The position numbers and the translations under genes are program-made. Shown here in pieces: positions 54,944-64,000 of a DNA stretch of 64,000 nt. The notes below the pieces were generated by a model, which ran no database searches, was not told the origin of the DNA, and saw only the letters and a program-made list of their open reading frames with translations. The stretch comes from Paenibacillus sp. PAMC 26794. Its GTDB lineage: Bacteria > Bacillota > Bacilli > Paenibacillales > Paenibacillaceae. Numbering within the stretch: position 1 is the first letter of the stretch; each line of letters begins with the position of its first letter. The stretch is from NCBI RefSeq assembly GCF_000316035.1, contig NZ_ANHX01000062.1:48688-112687 (forward strand), read 5' to 3'.

Positions 54944-55153
54944 ATGTTCAAAAAGATTATCGGCAAACTTATCGATTCCAAATCTTCATCTCACCGCAAA
55001 CGTTACAGCTCCTCGGACAGGCGCTCATATAAACGTCACAGCAGTTCCTCAGGCAAGCGTTCCTACAAACGCTATTCTTCTTCGGATGTGAAATACCGGG
55101 ATAGCCGCAGTGGTTCCGGGTATTACAAAAGCAGGAAATACAGCTCCAGCTAA
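54944..55153 (+). CDS. small basic Ser/Arg/Lys/Tyr-rich protein
   Basis: 69 residues, low complexity. After MFKKIIGKLIDSK it consists of SSSHRKRYSSSDRRSYKRH-type units (RYSSSD, RHSSSS, RYSSSD, KYSSS). AAAGGGTG lies eight bases before the ATG. The strong positive charge and Tyr/Ser repeats resemble spore-coat tails or nucleic-acid-binding tails, but no family is recognised. Confidence 0.55.
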   Translation: MFKKIIGKLIDSKSSSHRKRYSSSDRRSYKRHSSSSGKRSYKRYSSSDVKYRDSRSGSGYYKSRKYSSS

Positions 55154-55225
55154 GCTGCTTTCACAACTGCTTTTAAAGAGTAATGATCACGCCAGCTTAT
55201 TGGATGCTACCATAAATGAATATGT

Positions 55226-55279
55226 AATAAAGGGGTGCTCGCTAGCCATACAAACGGCTAACAGAACACCCCTTTATTG
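55226..55279. terminator. bidirectional terminator between the basic protein and the TA pair
   Basis: AATAAAGGGGTG.TC..GCTAGCC pairs with GGCTA.C.GA.CACCCCTTTATT, flanked by A/T on both sides. Confidence 0.85.
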
Positions 55280-55297
55280 TTTCTATATCAGTATGTA

Positions 55298-55573
55298 TCA
55301 ATTTTGCTGATTTTGATGTCTTAATGCTTCAATGTAGCAAATTCGCTTGTCCATGGAGAACGAATAATACACTTTAAATTTATCAACTAATATCCGGTAC
55401 GTCCCTTGCCAGGATGGTTCCTGAGCTGGCATGGATTCCACTATGACAGCCACTTTCATTTCAATTCTTCGAACTAGTTCAATCTTATAGAGCTTTGTCT
55501 CTTCCTGAGTGAAACGAATACTTCCAATTTGAGCGAGAATCTGTCTTGCTGAAGGTGTCCACTGGATCAACAT
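55298..55573 (-). CDS. RelE/ParE-type toxin
   Basis: 91 residues. The basic beta-rich fold has IQWTPSARQILAQIG at the N-terminus and YRILVDKFKVYYSFSMDKRI in the C-terminal sheet, as in ParE/RelE. The ATG follows the antitoxin stop codon without a gap. The target (gyrase or ribosome-bound mRNA) is not decided by the sequence. Confidence 0.75.
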   Translation of the reverse strand: MLIQWTPSARQILAQIGSIRFTQEETKLYKIELVRRIEMKVAVIVESMPAQEPSWQGTYRILVDKFKVYYSFSMDKRICYIEALRHQNQQN

Positions 55574-55822
55574 CTATAAATTCCCTTTTTCAATTGCGTC
55601 AATTATATCATCTGTAGAGTAGACCCTACCCGAAGAAATATCTTTTTTGGCTTGCATAATTAAAGTTTTGAGCTCCAGATCACTTTCTATCTCTTCCTGA
55701 ACCACGTTTTCCAGCGGCTTGATTAAATAATGCTTACCTTCAATATCCACAATGGTGTCTTTTTTGCTATGAAACCACGTTTTGAATAATTCGGCATGAT
55801 CGCCTTCCAGTTTTTTAAGCAT
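55574..55822 (-). CDS. antitoxin of the RelE/ParE-type pair
   Basis: 82 residues, acidic at the C-terminus (DIISGR-like region ISSGRVYSTDDIIDAIEKGN). The N-terminal strand-rich part (IVDIEGKHYLIKPLENV) may bind DNA. AAGGAGG lies upstream. Position and pairing support the call; the DNA-binding fold is not clear. Confidence 0.65.
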   Translation of the reverse strand: MLKKLEGDHAELFKTWFHSKKDTIVDIEGKHYLIKPLENVVQEEIESDLELKTLIMQAKKDISSGRVYSTDDIIDAIEKGNL

Positions 55823-55983
55823 AAGATGAATCGCCTCCTTAACGTGTAATTGTTATCCATTATATCATTCAACCCACTGTTTTGATACGTTTTGCATTTA
55901 TCAGCAAAAAGGAAAAAGACCCCTACAGGTATCATACGAAGAGGTCACGGATAACAAATGCAGGTCCGCCTATAGAGCTTATT

Positions 55984-56835
55984 TCATTGTAATTTCAGCA
56001 ACACATTCTCAATTTCTGCCTGTAACTCCGTCGCTCCACCCTCATAACTTGGACGGAGTCCAAGGAGTCGCTCCAGCATCTGGTGCAATTCCGGCGTAAG
56101 CTTAAGTTCCTCCTGCCAGCTGGCAGGTTCACGGCCCTTCTCTGGCTCATAAGCCGAATACAGCATAAAGAGAAGAAAGTGGCCGATATCCTGCAGATCA
56201 TGATCCGGTGTAGCCGGTTCATCTTCAGGCTCAGGCACTTCTCGCATACGTCGCTTCAGCTCCGGCAACAACGGCTCCCCCAAGCGTCTCGCCAGGCCAA
56301 AGTCAATCAGATGTACCATCCCTTCACGTAAAATAACATTGGGAATCCGCACATCTCCATGAATATATCCCTGCTCATGCACATGAGCCACCGGAGCCAG
56401 CAGTTGACCTGCCAGTTCCAGACATTCGTGCTCCGTATATCGAAGACCTTGCTCAAATATGCAATCTTCCAGCGTCTGTCCACGAATATACTCGGTAACG
56501 ATATAACTTCGTCTCCCGGATGTGAACACATCCAATAGATCAGGGATCGCCGGATGATGCAGACGTCTCATCACTTCCGCCTCCCGCCCCAACAGGTACG
56601 CAGAGAGTCTGCCCTTGCTAGGCTTGGACTCCTTCAACGCCACTTCCCTGCCATTCTGGTCATCTGTACACAGGTATGTCAGCCCATAGCTCCCCATACC
56701 CAGCAATTCCTGTATTGTATAACGCTCAGCAATGGTCGTGCCTTCCCGCTGAGGACGATCCGTCCATAGTCCGAGCACTCTTTGAAAGCTTCGTCGCAGC
56801 TCCACAGATCCTCCCACGCCAGCTTCCTGATCCAC
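55984..56835 (-). CDS. serine/threonine-protein kinase-like protein
   Basis: 283 residues of a single kinase domain: glycine loop LLGMGSYGLTYL (about residue 44), Lys in VALKESKPS, catalytic loop YIHGDVRIPNVIL (HGD in place of HRD, Asp and Asn kept) and DFGLARRLG. There is no PASTA or membrane part, so it is soluble. HGD loops are seen in active atypical kinases. The start is GTG 56835 with a weak site; a GTG ten codons later has GGAGG. Confidence 0.85.
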   Translation of the reverse strand: MDQEAGVGGSVELRRSFQRVLGLWTDRPQREGTTIAERYTIQELLGMGSYGLTYLCTDDQNGREVALKESKPSKGRLSAYLLGREAEVMRRLHHPAIPDLLDVFTSGRRSYIVTEYIRGQTLEDCIFEQGLRYTEHECLELAGQLLAPVAHVHEQGYIHGDVRIPNVILREGMVHLIDFGLARRLGEPLLPELKRRMREVPEPEDEPATPDHDLQDIGHFLLFMLYSAYEPEKGREPASWQEELKLTPELHQMLERLLGLRPSYEGGATELQAEIENVLLKLQ

Positions 56836-56940
56836 TCAGTCTTTATCTATACTGAGCAGTCCGTTGCCAGTCTTCATGTTGTATGGAGCTTATTATATCA
56901 GGCCGATACTGTAAAATCACGATGGATAAATGCCTGTTGC

Positions 56941-57627
56941 TCAAGCTTCCTTATGCTTCTTGGGCAGGAACCCGAACAACATACGCAGGGATACTCCTTT
57001 GGATTTGCGTTTTCTTCCCTGGAAACTGCGCAGATTGGTTACGAGTTCACGATCCCGCTCCTCTTCCAGCTTCTCGTTCATCCATAGACGCTGTTTTTCC
57101 ATCTGTTCCTGGAGAGCCATATGTGTCTCTGCCAGATGCTGAAAGGTCAGCTCCAGTTCATCGACCCGCTGTTGTAGCAGCTGTACCCGATCATCCTGCT
57201 GTTGTTCCACGGCACCATAAGTCACCTCACTTACCAGTTGCCCCAGACCTTCATAAGATCTCAGATTACCCGTTACTTCAGGTTCTTCAGGGAATACGGA
57301 TGACATGACTGTCGCTGCACATTCCGTCTCTGACAGACCTTCAATTCCCAACACTGGTACATCTACTTCTACTACAGCTACAGGTACTTCTGGAGCCAAT
57401 ACAGTCACCACAGCATCAGCCAGGGGTAGATTATGCTCTCTGAGTTCAGTCATCAGACGTTCAATGCACTCGATGTCGTCGGACTTGAATAATCTGGATT
57501 TGTTGGCGGAACGTTCGAACCGGTATCCCTGCTCTTCCAGTGCCGCTGCATATTTACGAAGAGTACTGGCACCTATGCCCAGGCTCTTGGCCGTTTCCGT
57601 CGTTGCTCCTGCTTCTTCAATCATCAT
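56941..57627 (-). CDS. MerR-like HTH protein with coiled coil (RacA/DUF3967-like)
   Basis: About 228 residues. The N-terminal winged helix has TTETAKSLGIGASTLRKYAA, then YRFERSANKSRLFKSDDI. A variable linker and a coiled coil (about 150-205) follow, ending in a basic tail. The architecture is like RacA and phage/plasmid segregation or regulator proteins. GGGAGG lies six bases before ATG 57627; the frame is open to 57669. A small TTATGAAATTGATT palindrome element sits 31-71 bp upstream. Confidence 0.8.
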   Translation of the reverse strand: MMIEEAGATTETAKSLGIGASTLRKYAAALEEQGYRFERSANKSRLFKSDDIECIERLMTELREHNLPLADAVVTVLAPEVPVAVVEVDVPVLGIEGLSETECAATVMSSVFPEEPEVTGNLRSYEGLGQLVSEVTYGAVEQQQDDRVQLLQQRVDELELTFQHLAETHMALQEQMEKQRLWMNEKLEEERDRELVTNLRSFQGRKRKSKGVSLRMLFGFLPKKHKEA

Positions 57628-57657
57628 TAATTCCCTCCCGGAATGAAGTCTTTTGGG

Positions 57658-57698
57658 AATCAATTTCATAATACCTTTAGTGAGTTATGAAATTGATT
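57658..57698. repeat. 41-bp palindromic element, short form
   Basis: AATCAATTTCATAA at one end and TTATGAAATTGATT at the other, separated by 13 bases. The ends, including TACCTT and TTTAGTGAG just inside, match those of the 115-bp element at 59261, so it looks like an internal deletion form. Confidence 0.75.
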
Positions 57699-58173
57699 CT
57701 TGGATAAAAACATTATGGCTTCAGCGTTCCTTTTTTGGAACCGTCATCGGATCGGGGCAACCTGTCTCATGGATCAAGTATGCTTATTTTTTGCTTGTCC
57801 GTATGTATTCGTCAGCTTCTCGGCAGATCCCTTTGGCGGTTTTGTTCTGTTTCTGCGGATTCCTAAGAAGTTTTGTCAGGTATATGATCCGCACAAATAA
57901 CCCCCAATCCGACAACGAGCATGAATGCTGTCATGTCGAATGACACAGGTGCAAACGCCGTCAAATCATATGATTATGAATTAATCATGTCAATTTTGTT
58001 AACTCCTTTACTCCAATACGCTCCCGCGATAGCGGATATCATTGCTGCACAGCTTTTCCATGTGTTATCTTATGTAACGTAGAAGTGCATTCCAGCATAA
58101 AATAAAGGACTATACTTAACATAGGACGCGTAAGTGACGGATAAATATCAATCTAAATGGGGGCTGAAAGGCA
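57699..58173. other. intergenic stretch before ldh
   Basis: About 470 bp with only short frames that show no coding signature. A TATACT -10-like box near 58110 may belong to the ldh promoter. Nothing else is recognised. Confidence 0.4.
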
Positions 58174-59127
58174 GTGTTAGGCAAATCAGGCAAAGTAGCG
58201 GTGATCGGGGCGGGTCTTGTCGGTTCGAGTTGTGCGTATTCCATGATTAATCAATCGATATGCAGGGAAATTATGATGGTGGACCGGACGTATGACCGTG
58301 CTGTAGCACAGGCATTGGATTTTTCCCATTGTATGGACTTCACACATAACCGCACCAAGGTATATGCAGGCACGTACGCCGATTGTGGCAATATGGATGT
58401 TATTATCTTAACAGCCGGGGCGAATCCCAAGCCAGGACAGACACGGCTGGATATTCTGGAGGAAGCGGAATCGATTGCCAAAGACATCGTGGTCCCGATT
58501 ATGAACAGTGGATTTAACGGGATTTTTGTCGTCGCTGCCAACCCGGTTGACATAGTAACTTATATGGTATGGAAATTATCCGGCCTCCCGCGCGAACACG
58601 TCATCGGTACAGGCACGTCCATTGACTCTTCACGACTCAAAACGCTGCTATCTGAAGTCTTCTCCATCGATCCACGCAGTGTGCATGGTTATGCTCTCGG
58701 AGAGCATGGAGAATCCCAGTTCGTGGCCTGGTCCCATGTGACCATCGGTGGCAAACCGATTATGCACATTATGGATCAGCACAAGGAGCGCTTTAAACAT
58801 CTGGACCTGGAGGATATTGCACGCAAAACAAAGGATGCCGGCTGGGAGATCTTTACCCGTAAAGGTTCTACTCAATTCGGAATCGGGAACGCCCTCGCGC
58901 ATATCACTCGTTCAATCCTCAATGATGAACACAAGATCATCGCTGTATCAGCTATTCTGGACGGAGAGTACGAGCAACATAACGTCTGCGTCGGTGTTCC
59001 TGCAATCATCGGTGGCAATGGTATTCAAGAGATTATCGAATTGAATCTGGATGCAACGGAACGTGAGAAATTCAACAATTCCTGTAAAATCCTATCAGGT
59101 AACATCAATCGTCTGACACTGGTATAA
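58174..59127 (+). CDS. ldh: L-lactate dehydrogenase
   Basis: 317 residues. The NAD loop is GAGLVGSSCAY with D37 in MVDRTYD; Q89-R91 in KPGQTRLD is the specificity loop, with D151, R154 and H178 (GEHGES) as catalytic or binding residues. Gln at the specificity position indicates lactate rather than malate. It reduces pyruvate to L-lactate in fermentation. The start is GTG 58174, after AAAGG. Confidence 0.93.
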   Translation: MLGKSGKVAVIGAGLVGSSCAYSMINQSICREIMMVDRTYDRAVAQALDFSHCMDFTHNRTKVYAGTYADCGNMDVIILTAGANPKPGQTRLDILEEAESIAKDIVVPIMNSGFNGIFVVAANPVDIVTYMVWKLSGLPREHVIGTGTSIDSSRLKTLLSEVFSIDPRSVHGYALGEHGESQFVAWSHVTIGGKPIMHIMDQHKERFKHLDLEDIARKTKDAGWEIFTRKGSTQFGIGNALAHITRSILNDEHKIIAVSAILDGEYEQHNVCVGVPAIIGGNGIQEIIELNLDATEREKFNNSCKILSGNINRLTLV

Positions 59128-59184
59128 GCCATTCGTGTACAACTCCACACTGTATGCTTCGGCTCAACTTCAAAAGCCTGCCAA

Positions 59185-59247
59185 CGCAAACATGCCAATA
59201 ATACTCCATGCGAGGAGTCTTATTGGCATGTTTGCGTTTATTATTTT
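59185..59247 (+). terminator. intrinsic terminator after ldh
   Basis: CGCAAACATGCCAATAA pairs with TTATTGGCATGTTTGCG, with an inner ACTCC/GGAGT stem, followed by a T-rich run. Confidence 0.9.
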
Positions 59248-59260
59248 TCACAGCCAGATG

Positions 59261-59375
59261 AATCAATTTCATAATACCTTCAGCTGCTTCAATCAAGGCT
59301 AGATATAGATCAAAACGGTTCATTTTGTCTATATTTAGTTACAGAAATCTATTTTAGTGAGTTATGAAATTGATT
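59261..59375. repeat. 115-bp palindromic element, long form (MITE-like)
   Basis: 14-bp perfect terminal inverted repeats AATCAATTTCATAA / TTATGAAATTGATT, with about 20 conserved bases at each end shared with the 41-bp element at 57658 and 73 bp of unrelated interior. There is no coding capacity. No convincing target duplication is seen. It lies between ldh and the histidine kinase gene. Confidence 0.75.
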
Positions 59376-59386
59376 TGAGTAGTTGT

Positions 59387-62095
59387 TCAATTCGGTGCAA
59401 GTTGAGGTTCGTCCCTTGGTCCCCATTGCTGTAACACCCGCTTCAACTCACTCAGCATAACCGGTTTGCTAATAAAGTCACGCATACCAATCTCCAGACA
59501 AGCTTCCTTATCTTCACGTTTGGCATTGGCTGTAACTGCGATGATTGGAGGTATGCGATCCTGTGGAATTAGGCGGTGTAACAGGTCTGTCGCCTTCAGT
59601 CCATCCATCACAGGCATATGAATATCCATCAGGACTATATCATAAGCATTCTGAGAGATGGCATCAATCGCCTCCACGCCATTAGTACACACATCTGCCT
59701 GGTATCCGAGCTTCTCCAGATATTCTCGCAAAATCTTTCGGTTCACCGGATGATCCTCCGCCACCAGAATACGCATGGCTACCTTGTCACTTTGACGTGT
59801 GCGATCATGATGGAACTGACTTGCTGTCCGTTCTGCTGAAGCATCTACACTCGCCGCAGGAACAGCAAACCGGAAGGTTGAGCCTTCCCCTTCTATACTC
59901 TCGACACTGATGCTGCCTCCCATGATCTCCACGAGTCGCTTGGAGATCACCAGTCCCAGTCCGGTACCACCATACTTCCGGTTAATCACCGGATGCAGTT
60001 GAGAGAAGGACTGAAACAACTGATCCAGCTTGTCAGCCGGGATGCCAATTCCCGTATCTTGCACCGCAAAATCAAGAACGCTGTCTTCAGGCTTTCTGCC
60101 CTTGATAATATCCACGGTAACATCAATGCTTCCCTGATCTGTGAACTTGAGCGCATTGCCAACCAAGTTCACCAGAATCTGCCGGATACGTATGGCGTCA
60201 CCGACCATGAACTCAGGGATGCTTGGATTGAGACGATACCTGATCTCCAGATGTTTTTCATCTGCACGGGGTTTAAACAGTTCGGCAACCTGTTCCAGCA
60301 TCTTGCGTAATGCAAATGGTTCATAAGCCAGTGCCATTTTCCCGGATTCCAGCTTACTGAAGTCCAAAATATCATTAAGGATGTTCAGCAGAGCATCTCC
60401 GCTGTCTTGAATAATCTCGGCATATTCACGCTGTTCTTCCGATAAATCAGTACCGATCAACAATTCTGTCATCCCCACGATCCCGTTCATCGGTGTCCGG
60501 ATCTCATGGCTAACCATCGACAGAAATTCTGACTTGGCCTGAGCTGCCAGCTCAGCTGTCTCTTTGGCACGTACAATTTCACGTTCGCCAGTCACATCAT
60601 TGAACACAACCACCGCGCCCTGAATCTGTCCCTGTTCGATAATCGGCGTCACCTGATACTGCACCAGAAAACTGCTGCCATCTTTACGCCAGAATACATC
60701 TTCCTTGATTGAACGTCTCTGTCCATCCAACACGGTCATGTGGATCGGGCACTCTTCTTGTGGCAAATGACTTCCGTCTGCACGGGTGTGATGGATAATG
60801 GGATGTGAGTCTTTGCCAATGAATTCTTTCGCCTCATAACCGAACATCGAAGCTGCTGCAGGATTCATAAACATGGTGATTCCATCCGCATCCAAACCAT
60901 ATATTCCTTCCGTAACCGTGTTGAGGATCAGCTCATGTTGCTTGCTGAGCTCCTGAATCCGTTCCGTATATTCCTTGCGCTCGGTAATATCGGACACGAT
61001 CCCATAGACGCCTACCATTTCCTTATCCACAATAATGGGCACATTCGTAACAGATACTTCAATCTTCCGACCACTTGAATTGACGATTCGGGTCTCATAA
61101 TATTGCGGTTCGCCTTGCTTCACCATTTCAAAGTAATGTTTGCCGTATTGCACTTCGCATTTATCCAGATTGGATAAAAAAGATTGGCCAATAAGCTTAT
61201 TGCGCGGAATATCCAACATTTGCACCAGTTTGCTGTTCACTGCGCTGTATTTACCTTCCAGATTCAATGAATACACAGCTGCCGGGTTATGTTCGAACAA
61301 CGATCTGTATCGCTGACGGCTTTCCCGAAGACGTCTTTCCGCATCCTTATGCTGGGTAATATCCCTGCTGATGCTTACAATCTGGACACTCTTGCCACGC
61401 TCTCCAGCCACAGGTTTCGCCAATGTCTCCATCCAGATATAGTGTCCCTTCTTGTGCAACACACGCATCTTGCAGCCATTGCCGATCTTAGAAAGATCCA
61501 TAGGGTCCTGATAATCTCCCGGATAACAATAATCCTTGAAGGACTTTCCTATGACTTCCTCCGGCTTATAACCCAGCAAGGTGTACACGGAAGGGGAAAC
61601 GTATAACAACTCGCCATCCGTAGCACAAGTTGTAATCAGATCTTGTGCATGGTCAGCCAGCACCTGATATTTCTCCTGTGCCTCCTTAAGCTCACGTTGC
61701 ACTTCCAGGATATCGGTAACATCTTTGGCAATGCCGTAGATGCCAACAACTTCTTCATCCTCTGTTATGGGCACATACGTTATCTCGGCGTGTTTCAGGG
61801 AACCATCTTTATGATAAAAAGTTATGGAATTACTGACTGAACGTCCAGCCAGTACCTCTTTAATATATTCTTTGCGTGAATCTTCACTGTCCGGAGGACA
61901 GAGTTGAGTCCGATTCAAACGAATCAAGCCATCCAGTGTATACCCTGACATCCGCTCAACCGAGGGATTAGCATCAATATAGTTTCCATGGATGTCCATC
62001 ACATAAATGGCATCCGGATGGTTAAAAAACAGTGATTGGTAAGAACTTCCCTCAGAAATAATGCGCTTCAGGGTTTCCGTTTTATTAATATCCAA
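59387..62095 (-). CDS. multi-PAS hybrid sensor histidine kinase
   Basis: 902 residues with no membrane segment. Four PAS domains with PAC tails occupy about 15-135, 140-255, 262-375 and 385-510. HisKA follows with MVSHEIRTPMNGIVGM, then a HATPase with NLVGNALKF, DTGIGIP and YGGTGLGL boxes. The C-terminal receiver (about 775-895) has phospho-acceptor Asp in IVLMDIHMPVMDG. It is a cytoplasmic sensor, probably of redox, oxygen or a ligand, with internal phosphorelay. No separate response regulator gene is adjacent. Confidence 0.93.
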   Translation of the reverse strand: MDINKTETLKRIISEGSSYQSLFFNHPDAIYVMDIHGNYIDANPSVERMSGYTLDGLIRLNRTQLCPPDSEDSRKEYIKEVLAGRSVSNSITFYHKDGSLKHAEITYVPITEDEEVVGIYGIAKDVTDILEVQRELKEAQEKYQVLADHAQDLITTCATDGELLYVSPSVYTLLGYKPEEVIGKSFKDYCYPGDYQDPMDLSKIGNGCKMRVLHKKGHYIWMETLAKPVAGERGKSVQIVSISRDITQHKDAERRLRESRQRYRSLFEHNPAAVYSLNLEGKYSAVNSKLVQMLDIPRNKLIGQSFLSNLDKCEVQYGKHYFEMVKQGEPQYYETRIVNSSGRKIEVSVTNVPIIVDKEMVGVYGIVSDITERKEYTERIQELSKQHELILNTVTEGIYGLDADGITMFMNPAAASMFGYEAKEFIGKDSHPIIHHTRADGSHLPQEECPIHMTVLDGQRRSIKEDVFWRKDGSSFLVQYQVTPIIEQGQIQGAVVVFNDVTGEREIVRAKETAELAAQAKSEFLSMVSHEIRTPMNGIVGMTELLIGTDLSEEQREYAEIIQDSGDALLNILNDILDFSKLESGKMALAYEPFALRKMLEQVAELFKPRADEKHLEIRYRLNPSIPEFMVGDAIRIRQILVNLVGNALKFTDQGSIDVTVDIIKGRKPEDSVLDFAVQDTGIGIPADKLDQLFQSFSQLHPVINRKYGGTGLGLVISKRLVEIMGGSISVESIEGEGSTFRFAVPAASVDASAERTASQFHHDRTRQSDKVAMRILVAEDHPVNRKILREYLEKLGYQADVCTNGVEAIDAISQNAYDIVLMDIHMPVMDGLKATDLLHRLIPQDRIPPIIAVTANAKREDKEACLEIGMRDFISKPVMLSELKRVLQQWGPRDEPQLAPN

Positions 62096-62407
62096 GGCTT
62101 ACCCCTCTTTTCTCAGCCAATATCTTCATCTAACAGCAGGGATTAATTATCCCTTACAGAAATGGGCCTACCCTCGAATAACCATGTAAGCCTGCCTAGA
62201 AACAGCTTTTTTTATTTTACCAGAATCTCTTCTCATGTTACTTACAATCTATGATTCAATTCACATGTTGTGTGATGTAATACTTGGAATTTTGATTTTA
62301 CGTAGGAGACGTCTTCAAAGGCAGACAAGTTATACAAGGATCAATGTAAGCCTCTAACAAGCTTGAAGTTGAAGCCAGCTGATTCTGGCGAATGGGTAAA
62401 CGATTTT

Positions 62408-62543
62408 CTAAAGAACTCAGGACATCTTATTTGACGTCCATGTGCCCTTTTGAAATTTTAAAGAACATCAAACACGTTAATCCCCATAATCTCCTGACAA
62501 AAACGCTGCAAACAGTTGTTTAATTGGATATAACATGTCTCAG
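62408..62543. repeat. four-box palindromic repeat, truncated copy D
   Basis: Box 1 (CTAAAGAACT, 62408) and box 2 (TTAAAGAACA, 62458) are 50 bp apart. The following DNA matches copy B through GATATAACATGTCTCAG up to 62543, exactly where box 3 should begin, then diverges into GTCTAAGCTTGACCC. The element appears to be cut by the insertion carrying the IS4-type transposase. Confidence 0.75.
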
Positions 62544-62618
62544 GTCTAAGCTTGACCCACAATACTTTCCAGAAAAATGGAATATAGCTAAAAGTGTTCA
62601 AACCGAAATGAAGACGGT

Positions 62619-63965
62619 ATGATGAGAGGAAACGAAACTAAGGGTAGGCGATTAGGCATGTCCACAACACGATTAACTTCCTCTTTACTCCAACCAAATT
62701 TTCAATTCTTTCGAAATATGCGCATCCGATGTGGAAGAACGTTAAATCGGTTCATCCGAACGATGCAGACGTTGTTTAGTCATCCAGAGGCATCCATTGC
62801 TGAAGCCAGTAAGAATGCAGCGGAAGCGAAAGCCATCTACCGTTTATTACAGAATCCGCAGTTGACCGAGGAAAACGTGCTGGAATCGTATCGGACAGAG
62901 ACGCTACGTCAGATGAAACAAACGGAAGAGTCCGTGTTTTTGTGCGTCCAGGATACCACTGAAATTAAATACGGTAATCGAGAAAAAACGCCAGGACTTG
63001 GCGCCTACAATCGCAAGCAAACCAAAGGCTTGCTTGCGCATTCCGCATTGGTGCTTACCCCGTCCGGCCTCCCGCTTGGCCTCTTACATCAAAAAATTTG
63101 GGCACGGGATCTGGCGCTCAAAGCGGAACGGAAGGTCAGCCGCCCTTACGAACAGAAGGAAAGCTACAAGTGGACTGAGGCCGCAAAAGCCAGTGTGCTC
63201 GGCCTCCCAGCAGATATGAAGCTCATTCACATAGGGGACCGGGAAGCCGATTTCTTTGAATTTTTATACCACTTGCATGTTGATGAACAGTCCTATGTCG
63301 TAAGATCCATGCAAAATCGGATCACCGAAGCAGAAGGACTTTTCATGCAGGACGAAGTGCGTAAACAGCCTTCCTCCGGGCAGATTACCGTTTCCCTCCC
63401 GCGAGATACGCGAAGTAGTGAAGCCGCTCGGGATACGACGCTGGAGATTCGTTTTCTGACGGATACGGTACATGTACCGGCACACCTGAAACAAAAAGGG
63501 GCTGCGTATTCGCCTCTTCCCTGCACCCTGATTCATGCGTTGGAAACCACACCGCTGGAAGGCGAAACACCGATTGAATGGTTTCTGCTCACGAATCTTA
63601 CCGTGGCTACGGTAGACGATGCTCGTGAAAAAGTGGCATGGTACGTCCAACGTTGGAAAATTGAGCGGTTCCATTACATTTTAAAAAGTGGTTGCGAGAT
63701 CGAAAAATTACAGGAGCGTGACGGTGAACGATTGCGTAAACTCATCCTGTTCTATTCCATAATCGCTGTACAACTCCAACAGATGACCTATCTCGTTCGG
63801 CAAAAGCCTGACGCTCCATGTACTTCGTTCATGGGTGACGAGGAATGGAAGGTTCTTTACCGTGTGGCCAACAAAACGAAAACACTCCCGTCCAAACCAC
63901 CTACCCTGCGAGAAAGTGTGATCGCACTCGCCAAACTCGGTGGCTTTTTTGGGACGCAAAAGTGA
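62619..63965 (+). mobile_element. IS4-family transposase gene, element continues past the window
   Basis: 448 residues. DDE signature pieces are CVQDTTEIKYGNREK (first Asp), LIHIGDREADFFEF (second Asp) and YVQRWKIERFHYILKSG, the Y(2)R(3)E(6)K motif of IS4/IS50-like enzymes carrying the Glu. The frame is intact. An internal Met at 62658 is an alternative start. The left end is probably at about 62544, where repeat copy D is broken; the right end lies beyond 64000. Confidence 0.88.
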
Positions 63966-64000
63966 TGGCGATCCAGGAGCGAAGGTTCTTTGGAGGGGCC

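Noticed and set aside
1..64000. CRISPR arrays, tRNA and rRNA genes
   Set aside because: No regularly spaced direct repeats with unique spacers, and no cloverleaf or rRNA-like stretches were seen.

Overview
The window looks like chromosomal DNA of a Paenibacillus, or a close relative in the Paenibacillaceae. The support is moderate GC by eye, strong AGGAGG-type ribosome binding sites with frequent TTG and GTG starts, an S-layer-homology (SLH) surface protein, Bacillus-type small genes (YezD, CcdC, FosB, YfmJ-like) and several families of dispersed palindromic repeats. The genus is inferred, since no rRNA or other marker is present. No tRNA, rRNA or CRISPR array was seen.

Left end (1-9.4 kb): a leftward biosynthetic operon of unusual make-up. 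In transcription order it encodes a 64-residue peptide ending in Ala-Arg-Ala-Val repeats, a KASIII-like enzyme, an ATP-grasp ligase, a PLP decarboxylase, an acyl carrier protein, a second KASIII-like pair (one member without the catalytic Cys) and two acyl-CoA-dehydrogenase-like proteins, the last cut by the window edge. The ligase/decarboxylase/ACP trio resembles BtrJ/BtrK/BtrI of butirosin biosynthesis, which make 4-aminobutyryl-ACP from glutamate. A divergent XRE-TPR regulator of RRNPP type flanks it, and a small secreted-looking peptide gene lies beyond the regulator.

9.5-16 kb: FosB thiol transferase, a stress-type SDR, a gamma-glutamyltranspeptidase-like enzyme, and a BMP-type lipoprotein directly followed by a chemoreceptor. 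16.4-28 kb: a compact class IV-type lanthipeptide operon (45-aa precursor, LanL with an intact Cys-Cys-His zinc site, GNAT-like protein, TPR protein, S9 peptidase, terminator), preceded by a repressor/MFS exporter pair with a well-formed promoter and operator repeats. 28-44 kb: an SLH-PAP2 phosphatase-PATR surface protein, an AraC sensor with an orphan sugar-binding lipoprotein, a sulfate ABC operon (Sbp-CysT-CysW-YezD, no ATPase) with a long structured leader, rhamnogalacturonan lyase, and a lactonase/AraC pair.

44-64 kb: SLH-like secreted protein, nitroreductase and Rrf2 regulator, MBL hydrolase/TetR pair, a three-gene envelope operon with a degenerate glycosyltransferase, CcdC, YfmJ-like reductase, methionine aminopeptidase, a toxin-antitoxin pair, a kinase-like protein, a MerR/RacA-like protein, L-lactate dehydrogenase, a multi-PAS hybrid kinase, and an IS4-type transposase at the right edge.

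Intergenic DNA carries at least four dispersed repeat types. The clearest is a roughly 195-bp element with four CTAACGAAC-like boxes spaced exactly 50, 85 and 50 bp; it occurs three times complete and once truncated next to the transposase.
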